Positions 1 through 8,948 of a DNA stretch of 64,000 nt are shown here, piece after piece. The translations under genes and the position numbers were made by a program. Position 1 is the first letter of the stretch. Every line of letters begins with the position of its first letter. The notes beneath the pieces are model-generated. The model was not told the DNA's origin, searched no databases, and worked only from the letters and a program-made list of their open reading frames with translations. The stretch is from Peptoniphilaceae bacterium AM52-5BH (GTDB taxonomy: Bacteria > Bacillota > Clostridia > Tissierellales > Peptoniphilaceae), in assembly GCA_027669155.1 (NCBI GenBank), contig JAQEDR010000012.1:1-64000 (forward strand), given 5' to 3'.

Positions 1-199
1 TTCATTTACATCTGACTTATATCAAATGCGTGATTTAAATTTTGTCCTTATCTCTTATATATAAGGATAAGAATCATTGTTATATAAAGAAATTAACTAA
101 AGGTTTTAGTTGTTTTCGTTTATATCTTATATAACTAAAAGTTATATAGATCGTTGATATTATTTTTTTAAGGTTCATGTCATTCGCTTACCGCGTTGA

Positions 200-340
200 C
201 TCTTATATAGTACCACGGTCATTTTCTTTTGTCAAGCTTTTTTTGAATTTTTTTATTTAATTCAGCTTTTCTCGCTTGCCATCTCCCGAATGACAATTAA
301 TATGATACACGCTTATTTTTCTTTTGTCAAATTTTTTATT
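200..340 (-). promoter_or_regulatory. tandem strong promoters facing the left edge
   Basis: Two sigma-A promoters sit in tandem on the minus strand. The upstream one has TTGACA at 325-330 and TATCAT at 302-307; the downstream one has TTGACA at 230-235 and TACTAT at 207-212. Both spacers are exactly 17 bp, and both -35 boxes run into the same AAAGAAAA. Transcription leaves the window at position 1. About 200 nt of AT-rich leader with hairpin-forming sequence (around 47-70) follows and has no credible ORF. Twin near-consensus promoters with a long untranslated leader are typical of rRNA operons, so I infer a 16S gene just beyond the left edge, but no rRNA sequence is visible. Confidence 0.7.
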
Positions 341-374
341 AAAAAAATCGCCGATTTCTTTTAAACGGCGATTT
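341..374 (-). terminator. intrinsic terminator of the TPR gene/argS operon
   Basis: The inverted repeat AAATCGCCG (345-353) and CGGCGATTT (366-374) has a 12-nt loop and is followed on the minus strand by a T run (341-347). It lies 9 bp past the stop of the 383-1480 gene and separates that operon from the promoters at 200-330. Confidence 0.85.
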
Positions 375-382
375 CTGCTTGC

Positions 383-1480
383 TTATAAGTGAAATTGTTC
401 TTTCATTATGGCGAGATTTTCTATTATTTCGTCTGTTAAGTCATCGAAGGTTAAGAGATTATCTATATCCTTTTTCGCTTCTGCCATATTTCCTAAGCTT
501 AGATTAATTTGAATCTTGTTGTAGGATAGTCTCGGATCCTCCGGATATTTCTTAAGTCCTTCTCTAATAAGAGTTAAGGCTTTTTCTATTTCCTTATTTA
601 AATAAAGACTAATTGCATAGTCATTATAGAGTTCTCTAAACTCCGCTCCTTCTCTTAGTGAGTTAGAAAAGGCCATGATGGAGTTTTCATATTGACCTAG
701 ATTTTGATAGGCTACCCCTAGATAATAATAGGCATCCGCTCTTTTATGTTTGGATAGTATTTCTGTGAGTTTTATAATAGCTTCGTTATAGTTACTTTTT
801 CCAATAAAATAAAGAGCTTCTTCTATGTCTGCATTATCATTTATTTCTCTCAGCCTATCTCTTACTTCATCCTGGGCTATAGCTGAGCTAGTTTTACTTA
901 AAGCCTTATTGTAATAGTTCCTCGCTTTTAGATATTCTCCCAAATTTGCATAGATATTTCCTAGTTCATAATAGGCTATGGCAAAGTCTTCATCTTTTCC
1001 AATTATTTCTTGGAGGATTCTTAGAGCCTCTCTTACGAAGTCGTCTTTTTCCTTGATATCTTCCTCATAGGCTTTCGGCCATAAGAGTCTTGCGTAATTA
1101 TAGGCGTTAAACTTATCTTCTGGATCTATGATATAAGCCCCTCTTAGGATAAGTAGGGCCTTGTCGTAGTCTTCTTCCATTACTGATATAGCCTTTTGTG
1201 AAGCATATTCGCTTACTTCCTTAAGGTAATGGTTTAAAACATTGATATATTCGTAATTATGAAGGAAGTCCTTATCAGCCCCAATGTTTATCAGCATGCC
1301 TTGAAGGATTAGGTCTAGGTTGATCTTATTAGCCATATCTCCATTTTCAACTCCTTTTTTCATATCCTTAAGATAGATTGGAAGAGGAAAATCTTTTAGC
1401 TTTTCGTAACTCGCTTCATCCTTTAATTCTATATATCCTAGTTTATCTACAAATTTTCTAAAGTAATCGTCTAATCTCAA
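383..1480 (-). CDS. tetratricopeptide-repeat protein
   Basis: The 365-residue soluble protein is built mostly of helical 34-residue repeats. TPR-like signatures such as AIAYYELGNIYANLGEYLKA (about 165-185) and ADAYYYLGVAYQNLGQYENS (about 248-268) are clear, and a last repeat lies near 310-340. No signal peptide or catalytic domain is seen. TPR arrays usually serve as protein-binding scaffolds; the partner is unknown. The start is TTG at 1480, chosen because GAGAGG lies 8 nt upstream and no in-frame ATG fits. It is the last gene of the argS transcription unit, 4 bp after the membrane-protein gene, and is followed by a terminator. Confidence 0.8.
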   Translation of the reverse strand: MRLDDYFRKFVDKLGYIELKDEASYEKLKDFPLPIYLKDMKKGVENGDMANKINLDLILQGMLINIGADKDFLHNYEYINVLNHYLKEVSEYASQKAISVMEEDYDKALLILRGAYIIDPEDKFNAYNYARLLWPKAYEEDIKEKDDFVREALRILQEIIGKDEDFAIAYYELGNIYANLGEYLKARNYYNKALSKTSSAIAQDEVRDRLREINDNADIEEALYFIGKSNYNEAIIKLTEILSKHKRADAYYYLGVAYQNLGQYENSIMAFSNSLREGAEFRELYNDYAISLYLNKEIEKALTLIREGLKKYPEDPRLSYNKIQINLSLGNMAEAKKDIDNLLTFDDLTDEIIENLAIMKEQFHL

Positions 1481-1484
1481 ATTA

Positions 1485-2186
1485 TCATCCTCTCATGAAT
1501 TTTCTTTGTCTATATGGATGTTCGTCTATATATTTGAATAAATGACCCCTAAATACACAGAAGAATGTATGGATAGCTCCTACTATAAGGCTCGCAATTA
1601 GGTTATCTAGTCCAATAATCTTTGCTCCACCTAGATTTAGGCTTATCATACTTTCTATTACTATGAATATAAGTGAGTAAACTCCATATGTTAGTGGGTT
1701 ATCGACTACAAACTTAAATGAGGATTTGAGTGCATCTAGTCCTGTTTTGTTATTTATATAGACTTCCTCTATTAGGGCTGAGCTTAAGACTTTTATTATA
1801 ATTATGACAACAAGCTCTCCTTTAGGGGTTGTTTGCATAGTCAATAAATTTACAAATAGTTTTAGGATGTATAGGTAAAACATCGCACTAAGCAGAGGTT
1901 GGAAGAAATTGGATACAGAATTTCCTATAGATTTCTTCCCTGTATTTCCATAGACTACTACAGATCTTAAGCTTTGAGCTATGAAACAAATACATACAAC
2001 ATCTATTAGGTAGTTGATGATTCCTACAAAACTTCCCCCACCTATAAAGCCAAAGACATTTTTCCCCTCTAGAAATATCCTAATAAATATGAAGATAAAG
2101 GCAAGATATAGCTTTCTCATCTTAATCAAGGTATTTCTAAAGGCATAGGATGAGACTTGGATGAAGTCTTTTATTCTATCGTTCAT
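1485..2186 (-). CDS. integral membrane protein of unknown function
   Basis: The 233-residue protein is hydrophobic, with about five predicted membrane segments (roughly 25-45, 47-72, 95-118, 122-142 and 165-205) and a basic C-terminus. I recognise no family motif or catalytic residue. Its ATG shares one base with the argS stop codon (TAATG), so the two are translationally coupled, and the TPR-protein gene follows 4 bp later. The membrane protein and the soluble TPR protein may work together, but that rests only on adjacency. Confidence 0.65.
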   Translation of the reverse strand: MNDRIKDFIQVSSYAFRNTLIKMRKLYLAFIFIFIRIFLEGKNVFGFIGGGSFVGIINYLIDVVCICFIAQSLRSVVVYGNTGKKSIGNSVSNFFQPLLSAMFYLYILKLFVNLLTMQTTPKGELVVIIIIKVLSSALIEEVYINNKTGLDALKSSFKFVVDNPLTYGVYSLIFIVIESMISLNLGGAKIIGLDNLIASLIVGAIHTFFCVFRGHLFKYIDEHPYRQRKFMRG

Positions 2187-3883
2187 TACATTTGCTCCAC
2201 AGTCTTAATCCCCAATAGTCCTAGTCCTGTTTTAATTACGATAGATGTCGCATGGGTTAGGGCGAGTCTTTCTTCCTTGATTTTCTCATCTTCTACGTTG
2301 ATTTGGCAAGCATTGTAGAATTTGTTGAAGTTTTTGGCTATTTCTGTTAAATGTCTTGTAATTAGTGATGGCTCGTATTTTTCAGCTGCCTTAGCTACTA
2401 CATCTTTGAAATTACCTAGAGCTTTAACTAGGGCGAATTCCTCATCACTTGTTATCTTATCAAAGGATATTTCTGTATTTTCCTTAAAATTTGCCTTTCT
2501 TAGGACTGACTTAGCCCTAGCGTAGGTGTATTGGACATAAGGACCAGTTTCTCCGTCAAAGTTTAGGACTTCGTCCCAGTCGAATACATAGTCCTTGATC
2601 CTGTTGTTGTAGAGTTCTTGGAACTTAACTGCTCCTATTCCTACAATCTCGGCTACTTCATCCACATTTTCAATCTTACTTTCACGATTTTCCATAATTT
2701 CCTTAGTTTTGTCCACTGCTTTATTTAGTACATCTTCTAGGAAGACTACTTGACCCTTTCTTGTAGATAGGGTCTGATCTTTTAGGCTTACCATGCCGAA
2801 TGGAATATGCTTGCAATCGTCATAGAAGTCGTATCCCATTAGTTTTAGGATCGCAAAGAGTTGTTGGAAATGGAGGTTTTGTTGAGTTGCTACTACATAT
2901 AGGTTTTTATCAAAGTCGTAGACTTTCTTCCTATTTATAGCTGTCGCTATATCTCTTGTGATATAAGCAGATGAGCCATTTGACTTGATTATAATTGCTG
3001 GTGGTAGGTCAAATTCTGATAGGTCTACTATATAGGCTCCGTCAGATTCTACCAAGAGATCTTTATCCTTCAGCTCTTCTAATACAGCTGGTATAAATTC
3101 AGAGTGGTAGCTTTCTCCATTGTAGTTATCGAAATCAATATCAAGCATCTTGTAGACTCTATCAAATTCATTGAAGGAAATTTCCTTAAAATGCTTCCAA
3201 AGTCTGGTCGCTTCCTCTTCTCCGCTTTCAAGATTTTTAAACTCAGCCCTCGCATCATTCATCATCTTTTCATCTTCTGCTGCTTCTTTATTATATCTTA
3301 CATAGAGATTTAGAAGCTCCTTGATAGGATTTTCCCTTAGTTTTTCCTCATCTCCCCAAAGCTTATAGGCTGCAATCATAGTTCCAAATTGAGTACCATA
3401 GTCTCCTATATAGTTACTAGCTATAGTGTTGTAGCCTAAAAAGTTGTGAATATTTCTTAAAGCATCTCCTATTACGGTAGATCTTATATGGCCAATATGA
3501 AATGGCTTGGCAATATTTACAGAAGAGAAATCTATGACAATATTTTTGCCACTTCCCTTATCAGATGATCCATATTTTTCTTTCTTTTCTAGAATTTCTT
3601 TTAGGATTTCTTCTTCAAAGACCTTCCTATCTACATAGAAGTTAAGGTAGGCGTTTAGGTTTTCTATTTTTCCAAATCCTTCTAGGTCAATTTTTTCTGC
3701 CAAGTCTTCTGCTATTAGGGCAGGGTTTTTCCTCATAGTCTTAGCTAGACTAAAGCAAGGAAAGGAGTAATCTCCCATATTATCTTGAGGTGGAATTTCT
3801 ATTAGCTTATAAATCTCCTCAAAGCCTAGGCCTAGGTCCATTTTCTCTAGTTCTTTTGCGATTATTTCTTTAAAATCTGTCAT
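2186..3883 (-). CDS. argS: arginyl-tRNA synthetase
   Basis: This class I enzyme charges tRNA-Arg with arginine. At 565 residues the length is normal. An N-terminal Add-1 type domain (about 1-90) precedes the catalytic fold, with the HIGH signature as FHIGH at 128-132. The KMSKS-equivalent loop is the degenerate STRKG (in the stretch LKDQTLSTRKGQ), as is common in ArgRS. The DALR anticodon-binding domain fills the C-terminus, from about residue 445 (GPYVQYTYARAKSVLRKA). It lies 9 bp after mutS2 and overlaps the next membrane-protein gene by one base. Confidence 0.97.
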   Translation of the reverse strand: MTDFKEIIAKELEKMDLGLGFEEIYKLIEIPPQDNMGDYSFPCFSLAKTMRKNPALIAEDLAEKIDLEGFGKIENLNAYLNFYVDRKVFEEEILKEILEKKEKYGSSDKGSGKNIVIDFSSVNIAKPFHIGHIRSTVIGDALRNIHNFLGYNTIASNYIGDYGTQFGTMIAAYKLWGDEEKLRENPIKELLNLYVRYNKEAAEDEKMMNDARAEFKNLESGEEEATRLWKHFKEISFNEFDRVYKMLDIDFDNYNGESYHSEFIPAVLEELKDKDLLVESDGAYIVDLSEFDLPPAIIIKSNGSSAYITRDIATAINRKKVYDFDKNLYVVATQQNLHFQQLFAILKLMGYDFYDDCKHIPFGMVSLKDQTLSTRKGQVVFLEDVLNKAVDKTKEIMENRESKIENVDEVAEIVGIGAVKFQELYNNRIKDYVFDWDEVLNFDGETGPYVQYTYARAKSVLRKANFKENTEISFDKITSDEEFALVKALGNFKDVVAKAAEKYEPSLITRHLTEIAKNFNKFYNACQINVEDEKIKEERLALTHATSIVIKTGLGLLGIKTVEQM

Positions 3884-3892
3884 TTTGCCTCT

Positions 3893-6238
3893 CTATCCAA
3901 ATTTCACTATAGTAACACCGTATCCGCCTTCTTTGTCATCGCCGAAACGGTAGTCTTCAATTCTCTTATCACCTTCTAGAATTTCTCCGACTCCCTTGAT
4001 TAGGGCGCCAGTTCCTTTTCCATGAATGATCTTGGCCTTACTTAGACCCGCTAGCATTGCATCATCAAGGTATTTATCTAGATTCCTCATCGCCTCGTCA
4101 TATCTTTGTCCCCTAAGGTCTAGGGTTGGCGAGATATGCATGGCTTTTTTAGTATTATACACTTTTCTGATGTTTTTTTCTGTCTGATTGTCGCCTTTAA
4201 TCTTACTTACGTTTTTGATATTAGAATCCATCTTAAGAATTCCCATTTGCACCTTGATATTTCCCTTCTTGTCAGGAGCTTCGATTACTTCTGCTTTCTC
4301 GTTAAGTCCTGCTATTAGGACAGTGTCCCCCACCTTTAGGCTTTCTGGTACATTCTTAGACTCTTTGGTGTAAAGGCCCTCGCCTTCTCTTTCAATTCTT
4401 CCTTCTTTGTATTCATGCCTAATTTTATTTAGAGACCTATCTATGTCGGAAGTATTGGCATTTCTCATCTTTTTGGCTTCTTTGAGCATATCTTGACTTC
4501 TCTTATTTGCCTTATCTAAGATACTATTAGCCTTATCTTCGGCCTGTCTTAGGATATCTTCTTCCTTCTGGTCAAGTCTTTTGGATTTTTCCTTTAGCTC
4601 GTTTCTAATTTTAGCTATTTCTCTCTTATAGCTTTCGATTTCCCTATTCTTATCTTCAATTTCTTTCTTATCTTCTTCGATTTCTGCAAGGATTTTGTTG
4701 ATATTTTTGGTATCATCTCCTATAAGATTTTTGGCATTATTTAAAATCTCGTAAGGAAGACCTAATCTTTTAGAAATCTCGAAGGCGTTGGACTTACCTG
4801 GAGTTCCTATTTCAAGCTTGTAGGTTGGAGAAAGTGTATCTACATCGAACTCCACAGAAGCATTCATTACGCCAGGCGTCTCTACAGCATAGTATTTTAG
4901 CTCGCTGTAGTGGGTTGTAGAAAAGGTCATGACCTTCTTTTGGGTCAAGGAATTAAGGATAGAAATAGCAAGAGCAGCTCCTTCTACTGGATCTGTTCCT
5001 GAGCCTATCTCATCTAAGAGGACCAAGGAGTTTTCTGTAGCCTTTTTCAATATTTCGACGATATTGGTTAGGGATGCAGAAAAAGTCGACAGACTCATCT
5101 CTATGGATTGGGTTTCTCCTATGTCTAGGAAAATATCATCGAAGCCACATAGCTTACTTCCCTCATAGGCTGGTATGAAAAGGGCAGTCTGAGCCATGGC
5201 ACTTATTAGCCCTACAGTTTTAAGACTTACAGTCTTACCTCCAGTATTTGGTCCTGTAATTATCAAAGTCGTGTAGTCTGCTCCAATCCTTACATCGATT
5301 GGTACAACCTTGCCAGTAAGAAGGGGGTGTCTGGCTGATTTTAAATCGATTACCTTTTCATCTGTTATTATAGGAAGGCTATACTCATTTTCTAGGGCAA
5401 ACTTAGACTTAGCCTGGAGGAAATCAATCCTAGCTATCAACTTCTGATTTTCCAATAATTCTACATCGAAACCTTGAGTAAGCCTAGAAAGCCTATCGAG
5501 AATTTTTCTAATCTCATCTTCTTCCTTAATCTCTAAGTCTCTAAGCTGGTTGTTGAGCTCTACTATGGCTCCTGGTTCTATGAAAAGCGTATTTCCGGAA
5601 GATGATTTGTCATGGACGATTCCTCCGATCAAGGCACGCTTATTGGTCTTTACAGGAACTACGTACCTACCATCCCTTACCGACACTACCTTGTCTTGGA
5701 GGGCGTCATCGTATTTGGAATTTGTGATATATGAATTTAGCTTAATCCTTATATCTGCTTCCTTCCTTTGTTTTTGACGTCTAATATTTCTAAGGGTTGA
5801 TGAGGCAGAATCTGCTATTTCCTCCTCATTTATTATTGACCTATCGATTTCGTTTTTGAGAAAATCATTGGTTGAGATTCTAGAAAAAACATCAGAAATC
5901 TTCCTATCTTCGATGTTTTTCCCGTAATCTTTTAGATATTCACTCACCCTTAGTAGGTCAAGGACTTTTAGGAGGTCTCCTGGATCTAGTATGCCATTTT
6001 TCCTAATATAGGCCACAATTTCTGTCAGATCATAGAGACCAAAGAGGTCTATGTTTCCATTTTTCCTGATTACATCGACCATAGCAGAAGTCTCGTAAAG
6101 CTCTTCTCTTATATAATTTATATCATCAAAAGGTCTTAGACTTAGGATTTCGTCCTTGACAAGCTTTGACCTTGCGAATCCTGCAAGTCTTTCTAGGATC
6201 TTGTCGTATTCTAAAACCTTTAGGCTTTTTTCTCGCAT
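3893..6238 (-). CDS. mutS2: MutS2 ATPase with Smr domain
   Basis: The 781-residue MutS-family ATPase lacks the mismatch-recognition domain. The clamp/lever region is followed by Walker A GPNTGGKT (329-336), the DEIGSGTDP Walker B, and a long coiled coil (about 515-610). The C-terminal Smr nuclease domain (about 700-781) carries LDLRGQ and HGKGTG. In Bacillus, MutS2 has been linked to suppression of recombination and to collided-ribosome rescue. It overlaps the upstream U32 gene by one base, and pheT-zapA-U32-mutS2 is an arrangement I associate with Firmicutes. Confidence 0.96.
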   Translation of the reverse strand: MREKSLKVLEYDKILERLAGFARSKLVKDEILSLRPFDDINYIREELYETSAMVDVIRKNGNIDLFGLYDLTEIVAYIRKNGILDPGDLLKVLDLLRVSEYLKDYGKNIEDRKISDVFSRISTNDFLKNEIDRSIINEEEIADSASSTLRNIRRQKQRKEADIRIKLNSYITNSKYDDALQDKVVSVRDGRYVVPVKTNKRALIGGIVHDKSSSGNTLFIEPGAIVELNNQLRDLEIKEEDEIRKILDRLSRLTQGFDVELLENQKLIARIDFLQAKSKFALENEYSLPIITDEKVIDLKSARHPLLTGKVVPIDVRIGADYTTLIITGPNTGGKTVSLKTVGLISAMAQTALFIPAYEGSKLCGFDDIFLDIGETQSIEMSLSTFSASLTNIVEILKKATENSLVLLDEIGSGTDPVEGAALAISILNSLTQKKVMTFSTTHYSELKYYAVETPGVMNASVEFDVDTLSPTYKLEIGTPGKSNAFEISKRLGLPYEILNNAKNLIGDDTKNINKILAEIEEDKKEIEDKNREIESYKREIAKIRNELKEKSKRLDQKEEDILRQAEDKANSILDKANKRSQDMLKEAKKMRNANTSDIDRSLNKIRHEYKEGRIEREGEGLYTKESKNVPESLKVGDTVLIAGLNEKAEVIEAPDKKGNIKVQMGILKMDSNIKNVSKIKGDNQTEKNIRKVYNTKKAMHISPTLDLRGQRYDEAMRNLDKYLDDAMLAGLSKAKIIHGKGTGALIKGVGEILEGDKRIEDYRFGDDKEGGYGVTIVKFG

Positions 6239-8448
6239 TAAATAACACCTCTATCGTAATTTAGATTGTTAGTTTCTTTTCTGTCTTGGTAATCTTTTAT
6301 ATCTTCATCTGAAAATGCCTGAACTAATAGAGAAATATCACTAGCAAAGTTTCTCCTATCGACCTTAGAGGCCCTAGCTGGATAAATCCTACTTATCCCA
6401 TTTCTTCTAATTATCTTAAGCCTATCGCCATTTTCATTTACCATTTCCCCATTTCTAAACTTACAAGTAGAACAACCCCTTAGGCCGCACTTTTTAATGA
6501 TAGAAAATGGGCAGTGGACCATATTCATAAGCTCAATTCTCCCGAAGGCCAAGGCTTCTACATTAAAGTCTCGTCCGTTTTCATTTATAGAATCAAATCT
6601 TGCCTCTACTGATGATGAGGTCATCTCGGCAAACTTATCGTAAAAGTCATAGGTAAATTTGTTGAATACATTTAAGTATCTCCCTATCCTGATTTTTATA
6701 TTATTTTCCATAAATTTATCAATAAAGGCAAGGTCTCTGTAGTTATTGAAAACCACGCCCTTGATTGTTTTTTCCTTGATGAAGGCTATAAGCTCATCTA
6801 TGTCGTAATCTGTGTGGGAGTTAAGATTTAGATAAAGACTAAGTCCAGCGTATTTTCCATCATATTCTTCTAGATAAATATTATCAAATCCACTTAGGAG
6901 CTTGGGATCTACATTTGTATTTTTAAGCTCTACATTTATTTCTTTCTTGTGATTTTTCTTATGATCTATTTTAGGAATTTCTATATCAACCTTATCTCTC
7001 CTAAAGGATTTGAGGATTTCTTCTTTAAGCTTAGCAGATCCTTCTCTTCTAAGTCTGTTGATGTCCTTTTTTCTAATGAAGACATCTGGGTCCATGACTA
7101 TATTAATTTGACTTGCTTGGTAGATATCGTCCCCAAACTTGCTTAAATTTTCCCTTAAGTCAACTTCAGTAAGAGAAATCTTCTTGACCTTCTCTAATTT
7201 ATCTTCTGTTTCTAAGCTAATTGACCAATCCTCGTAGGTCATGGTAATTTTTGCAGGCTCGCCTACCATCGCCCTAAAGTCGATTGCTATCGGAAGACTT
7301 TCGTATTCACCTAGGGATTTTTCTAAATTCTGTCCTATCTTTTGGGAATTTAGGATATATATCTCAGACCCTTCCTTGGCATCAGGATATTGGTCTAGAT
7401 AAGTTTTGGAATTTTTCTTAAGATCTTCGGTCAAGGTAAAGGGTAATTTCTTGCCCTTGTCTGTAGTTATCTCAAGATTATCTCCTAGGAGGAGGTCGGA
7501 TGAATTAATGAAGTATTTTTTCTTTCCTTCTTTGATGACTTTACCCACAGACCTGTGTTTGGCATCAGATGAGAGTCTCACATAATCACTTTTTTGTCCA
7601 AAAATAAAGCCCTTGGTATAGCCTCTGTTTGATATATCTCTTAAATTATTTCTATCGTAGGAATTTTTCTCTATCTTATCCTTATAGCTTTTTACACTTG
7701 TATAGACATACTCAGGACTTTTCATCCTGCCTTCGATCTTGAAGCAATCTATGCCAAGGTCTACTAACTGGTCTATTTCATCTATGACATTTAAATCTCT
7801 CATATTAAGGAAATAATCATCAGCCAAAGTTTTCCCATCTGCTATAAGGGAGTATTTTTGCCTACAAATCCCAGCACATCTCCCCCTATTGGCAGAACGA
7901 GCTCCAAAGAAGGAGCTCATCAAACATTCTCCAGAGTAAGATACGCACAATGACCCGTGGACGAAGACTTCCTTTTCTACAGGAAGCGTGGCAATCTTTC
8001 TAAGCTCCTCGATTGGGGTCTCTCTAGCAATAACTACCCTATCAAAACCCATATCCATGAGGCTTTTGGCTCCGTAGTAGTCTCTTACAGCCATTTGAGT
8101 TGAAGCGTGAAGGTCCATGCCAGGCACTTGGTCTTTTAGGATTGTAAATAGGCCCAGGTCCTGGATTATAAGGGCATCTGCCCCGTATTCGTAGAGCTTT
8201 TTGGCGTAATATATTGCCTTTTCTATCTCCTCATCCTTGATAAGAATATTCATAGTCACAAATACCTTCTTGCCAAATAGGTGGATTAGGTCGATAAAAG
8301 CTCCCACATTTTCTATATCAAAGTTTTTGGCATAGGCACGAGCTCCAAAGTCGTCCACTGCCATATAAAAGCTAGAAGCCCCAGCAGCAAGGCCTGCATA
8401 AAGCATCTCTTCATTGCCAACTGGAGCTAGGATTTCAGATTTTGCCAT
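6238..8448 (-). CDS. U32-family peptidase-like protein, probable RNA-hydroxylation enzyme
   Basis: The 736-residue protein begins with the U32 barrel (SEILAPVGNEEMLYAGLAAG), the HGSLCVSYSGECLMSS segment, and the Cys-rich GRCAGICRQKY near residue 195. A C-terminal DUF3656-type region and a final CGLRGCSTCKFRNGE cluster follow. Family members RlhA and TrhP in E. coli hydroxylate 23S rRNA or tRNA using prephenate; older annotations say collagenase-like protease. The conserved cysteines fit an Fe-S site. I chose the ATG at 8448, which overlaps the zapA stop (TGATG), over an upstream TTG. The exact RNA target cannot be read from sequence. Confidence 0.85.
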   Translation of the reverse strand: MAKSEILAPVGNEEMLYAGLAAGASSFYMAVDDFGARAYAKNFDIENVGAFIDLIHLFGKKVFVTMNILIKDEEIEKAIYYAKKLYEYGADALIIQDLGLFTILKDQVPGMDLHASTQMAVRDYYGAKSLMDMGFDRVVIARETPIEELRKIATLPVEKEVFVHGSLCVSYSGECLMSSFFGARSANRGRCAGICRQKYSLIADGKTLADDYFLNMRDLNVIDEIDQLVDLGIDCFKIEGRMKSPEYVYTSVKSYKDKIEKNSYDRNNLRDISNRGYTKGFIFGQKSDYVRLSSDAKHRSVGKVIKEGKKKYFINSSDLLLGDNLEITTDKGKKLPFTLTEDLKKNSKTYLDQYPDAKEGSEIYILNSQKIGQNLEKSLGEYESLPIAIDFRAMVGEPAKITMTYEDWSISLETEDKLEKVKKISLTEVDLRENLSKFGDDIYQASQINIVMDPDVFIRKKDINRLRREGSAKLKEEILKSFRRDKVDIEIPKIDHKKNHKKEINVELKNTNVDPKLLSGFDNIYLEEYDGKYAGLSLYLNLNSHTDYDIDELIAFIKEKTIKGVVFNNYRDLAFIDKFMENNIKIRIGRYLNVFNKFTYDFYDKFAEMTSSSVEARFDSINENGRDFNVEALAFGRIELMNMVHCPFSIIKKCGLRGCSTCKFRNGEMVNENGDRLKIIRRNGISRIYPARASKVDRRNFASDISLLVQAFSDEDIKDYQDRKETNNLNYDRGVI

Positions 8449-8939
8449 CAAAGTTTTCCTTTCAAGCTGTCATTTTCCTTGCTAAGGTCCATTACTTCTA
8501 CTTGAAGTCTTTTGACTTCGTTTTTTAGTTTATCTATAGTCTCTTTAGAATCCTTGTATCTTACAAGATCTCTCTTAAGCTTAGAATTTTCCTTATCTAG
8601 CTCATCAAGTCTTTCTTTATCTTCCAAGCTTTCCCTAAGAAGCTTATCCTTCTCGCTTCTGATTAATTCTATATCTTCTTTTAGCTTAGGGTATTCTCTT
8701 ACAGGAACTTCGCTTTCTTCCTTAAGACTCTTGTACTTTTCGGCAAGTCTATAGAGGTCATCTGTAATATTTACACCAGCCAATACTAGTTGCCTATCAA
8801 AAGTAAGCCTATTGGATTTAACTTCTTGGATTTTCCTATCAAATATTTCTGCTATATCTTTAATATTTTCCTTAGGCTCCTTGGAGACTAGGGTGTAGGT
8901 CTTGCCGTCTATTTTGACATCAACTTTATATTCGCTCAA
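8448..8939 (-). CDS. zapA: cell division protein ZapA-like
   Basis: The 163-residue protein has an N-terminal ZapA domain (about 1-75; VDVKIDGKTYTLVSKEP, then RLTFDRQLVLAGVNITDDLYRL). The rest is one long charged coiled coil (about 75-163), longer than E. coli ZapA but usual in Firmicutes that carry it beside pheT. ZapA crosslinks FtsZ filaments at the division site. The start is TTG at 8939 with AGGAG 6 nt upstream; no in-frame ATG is available near it. It lies 9 bp after pheT and overlaps the U32 gene. Confidence 0.8.
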   Translation of the reverse strand: MSEYKVDVKIDGKTYTLVSKEPKENIKDIAEIFDRKIQEVKSNRLTFDRQLVLAGVNITDDLYRLAEKYKSLKEESEVPVREYPKLKEDIELIRSEKDKLLRESLEDKERLDELDKENSKLKRDLVRYKDSKETIDKLKNEVKRLQVEVMDLSKENDSLKGKL

Positions 8940-8948
8940 ATACTACTC

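Noticed and set aside
4188..5777. Several plus-strand frames opposite mutS2
   Set aside because: All are antisense shadows of an intact mutS2; no ribosome-binding sites or family motifs.
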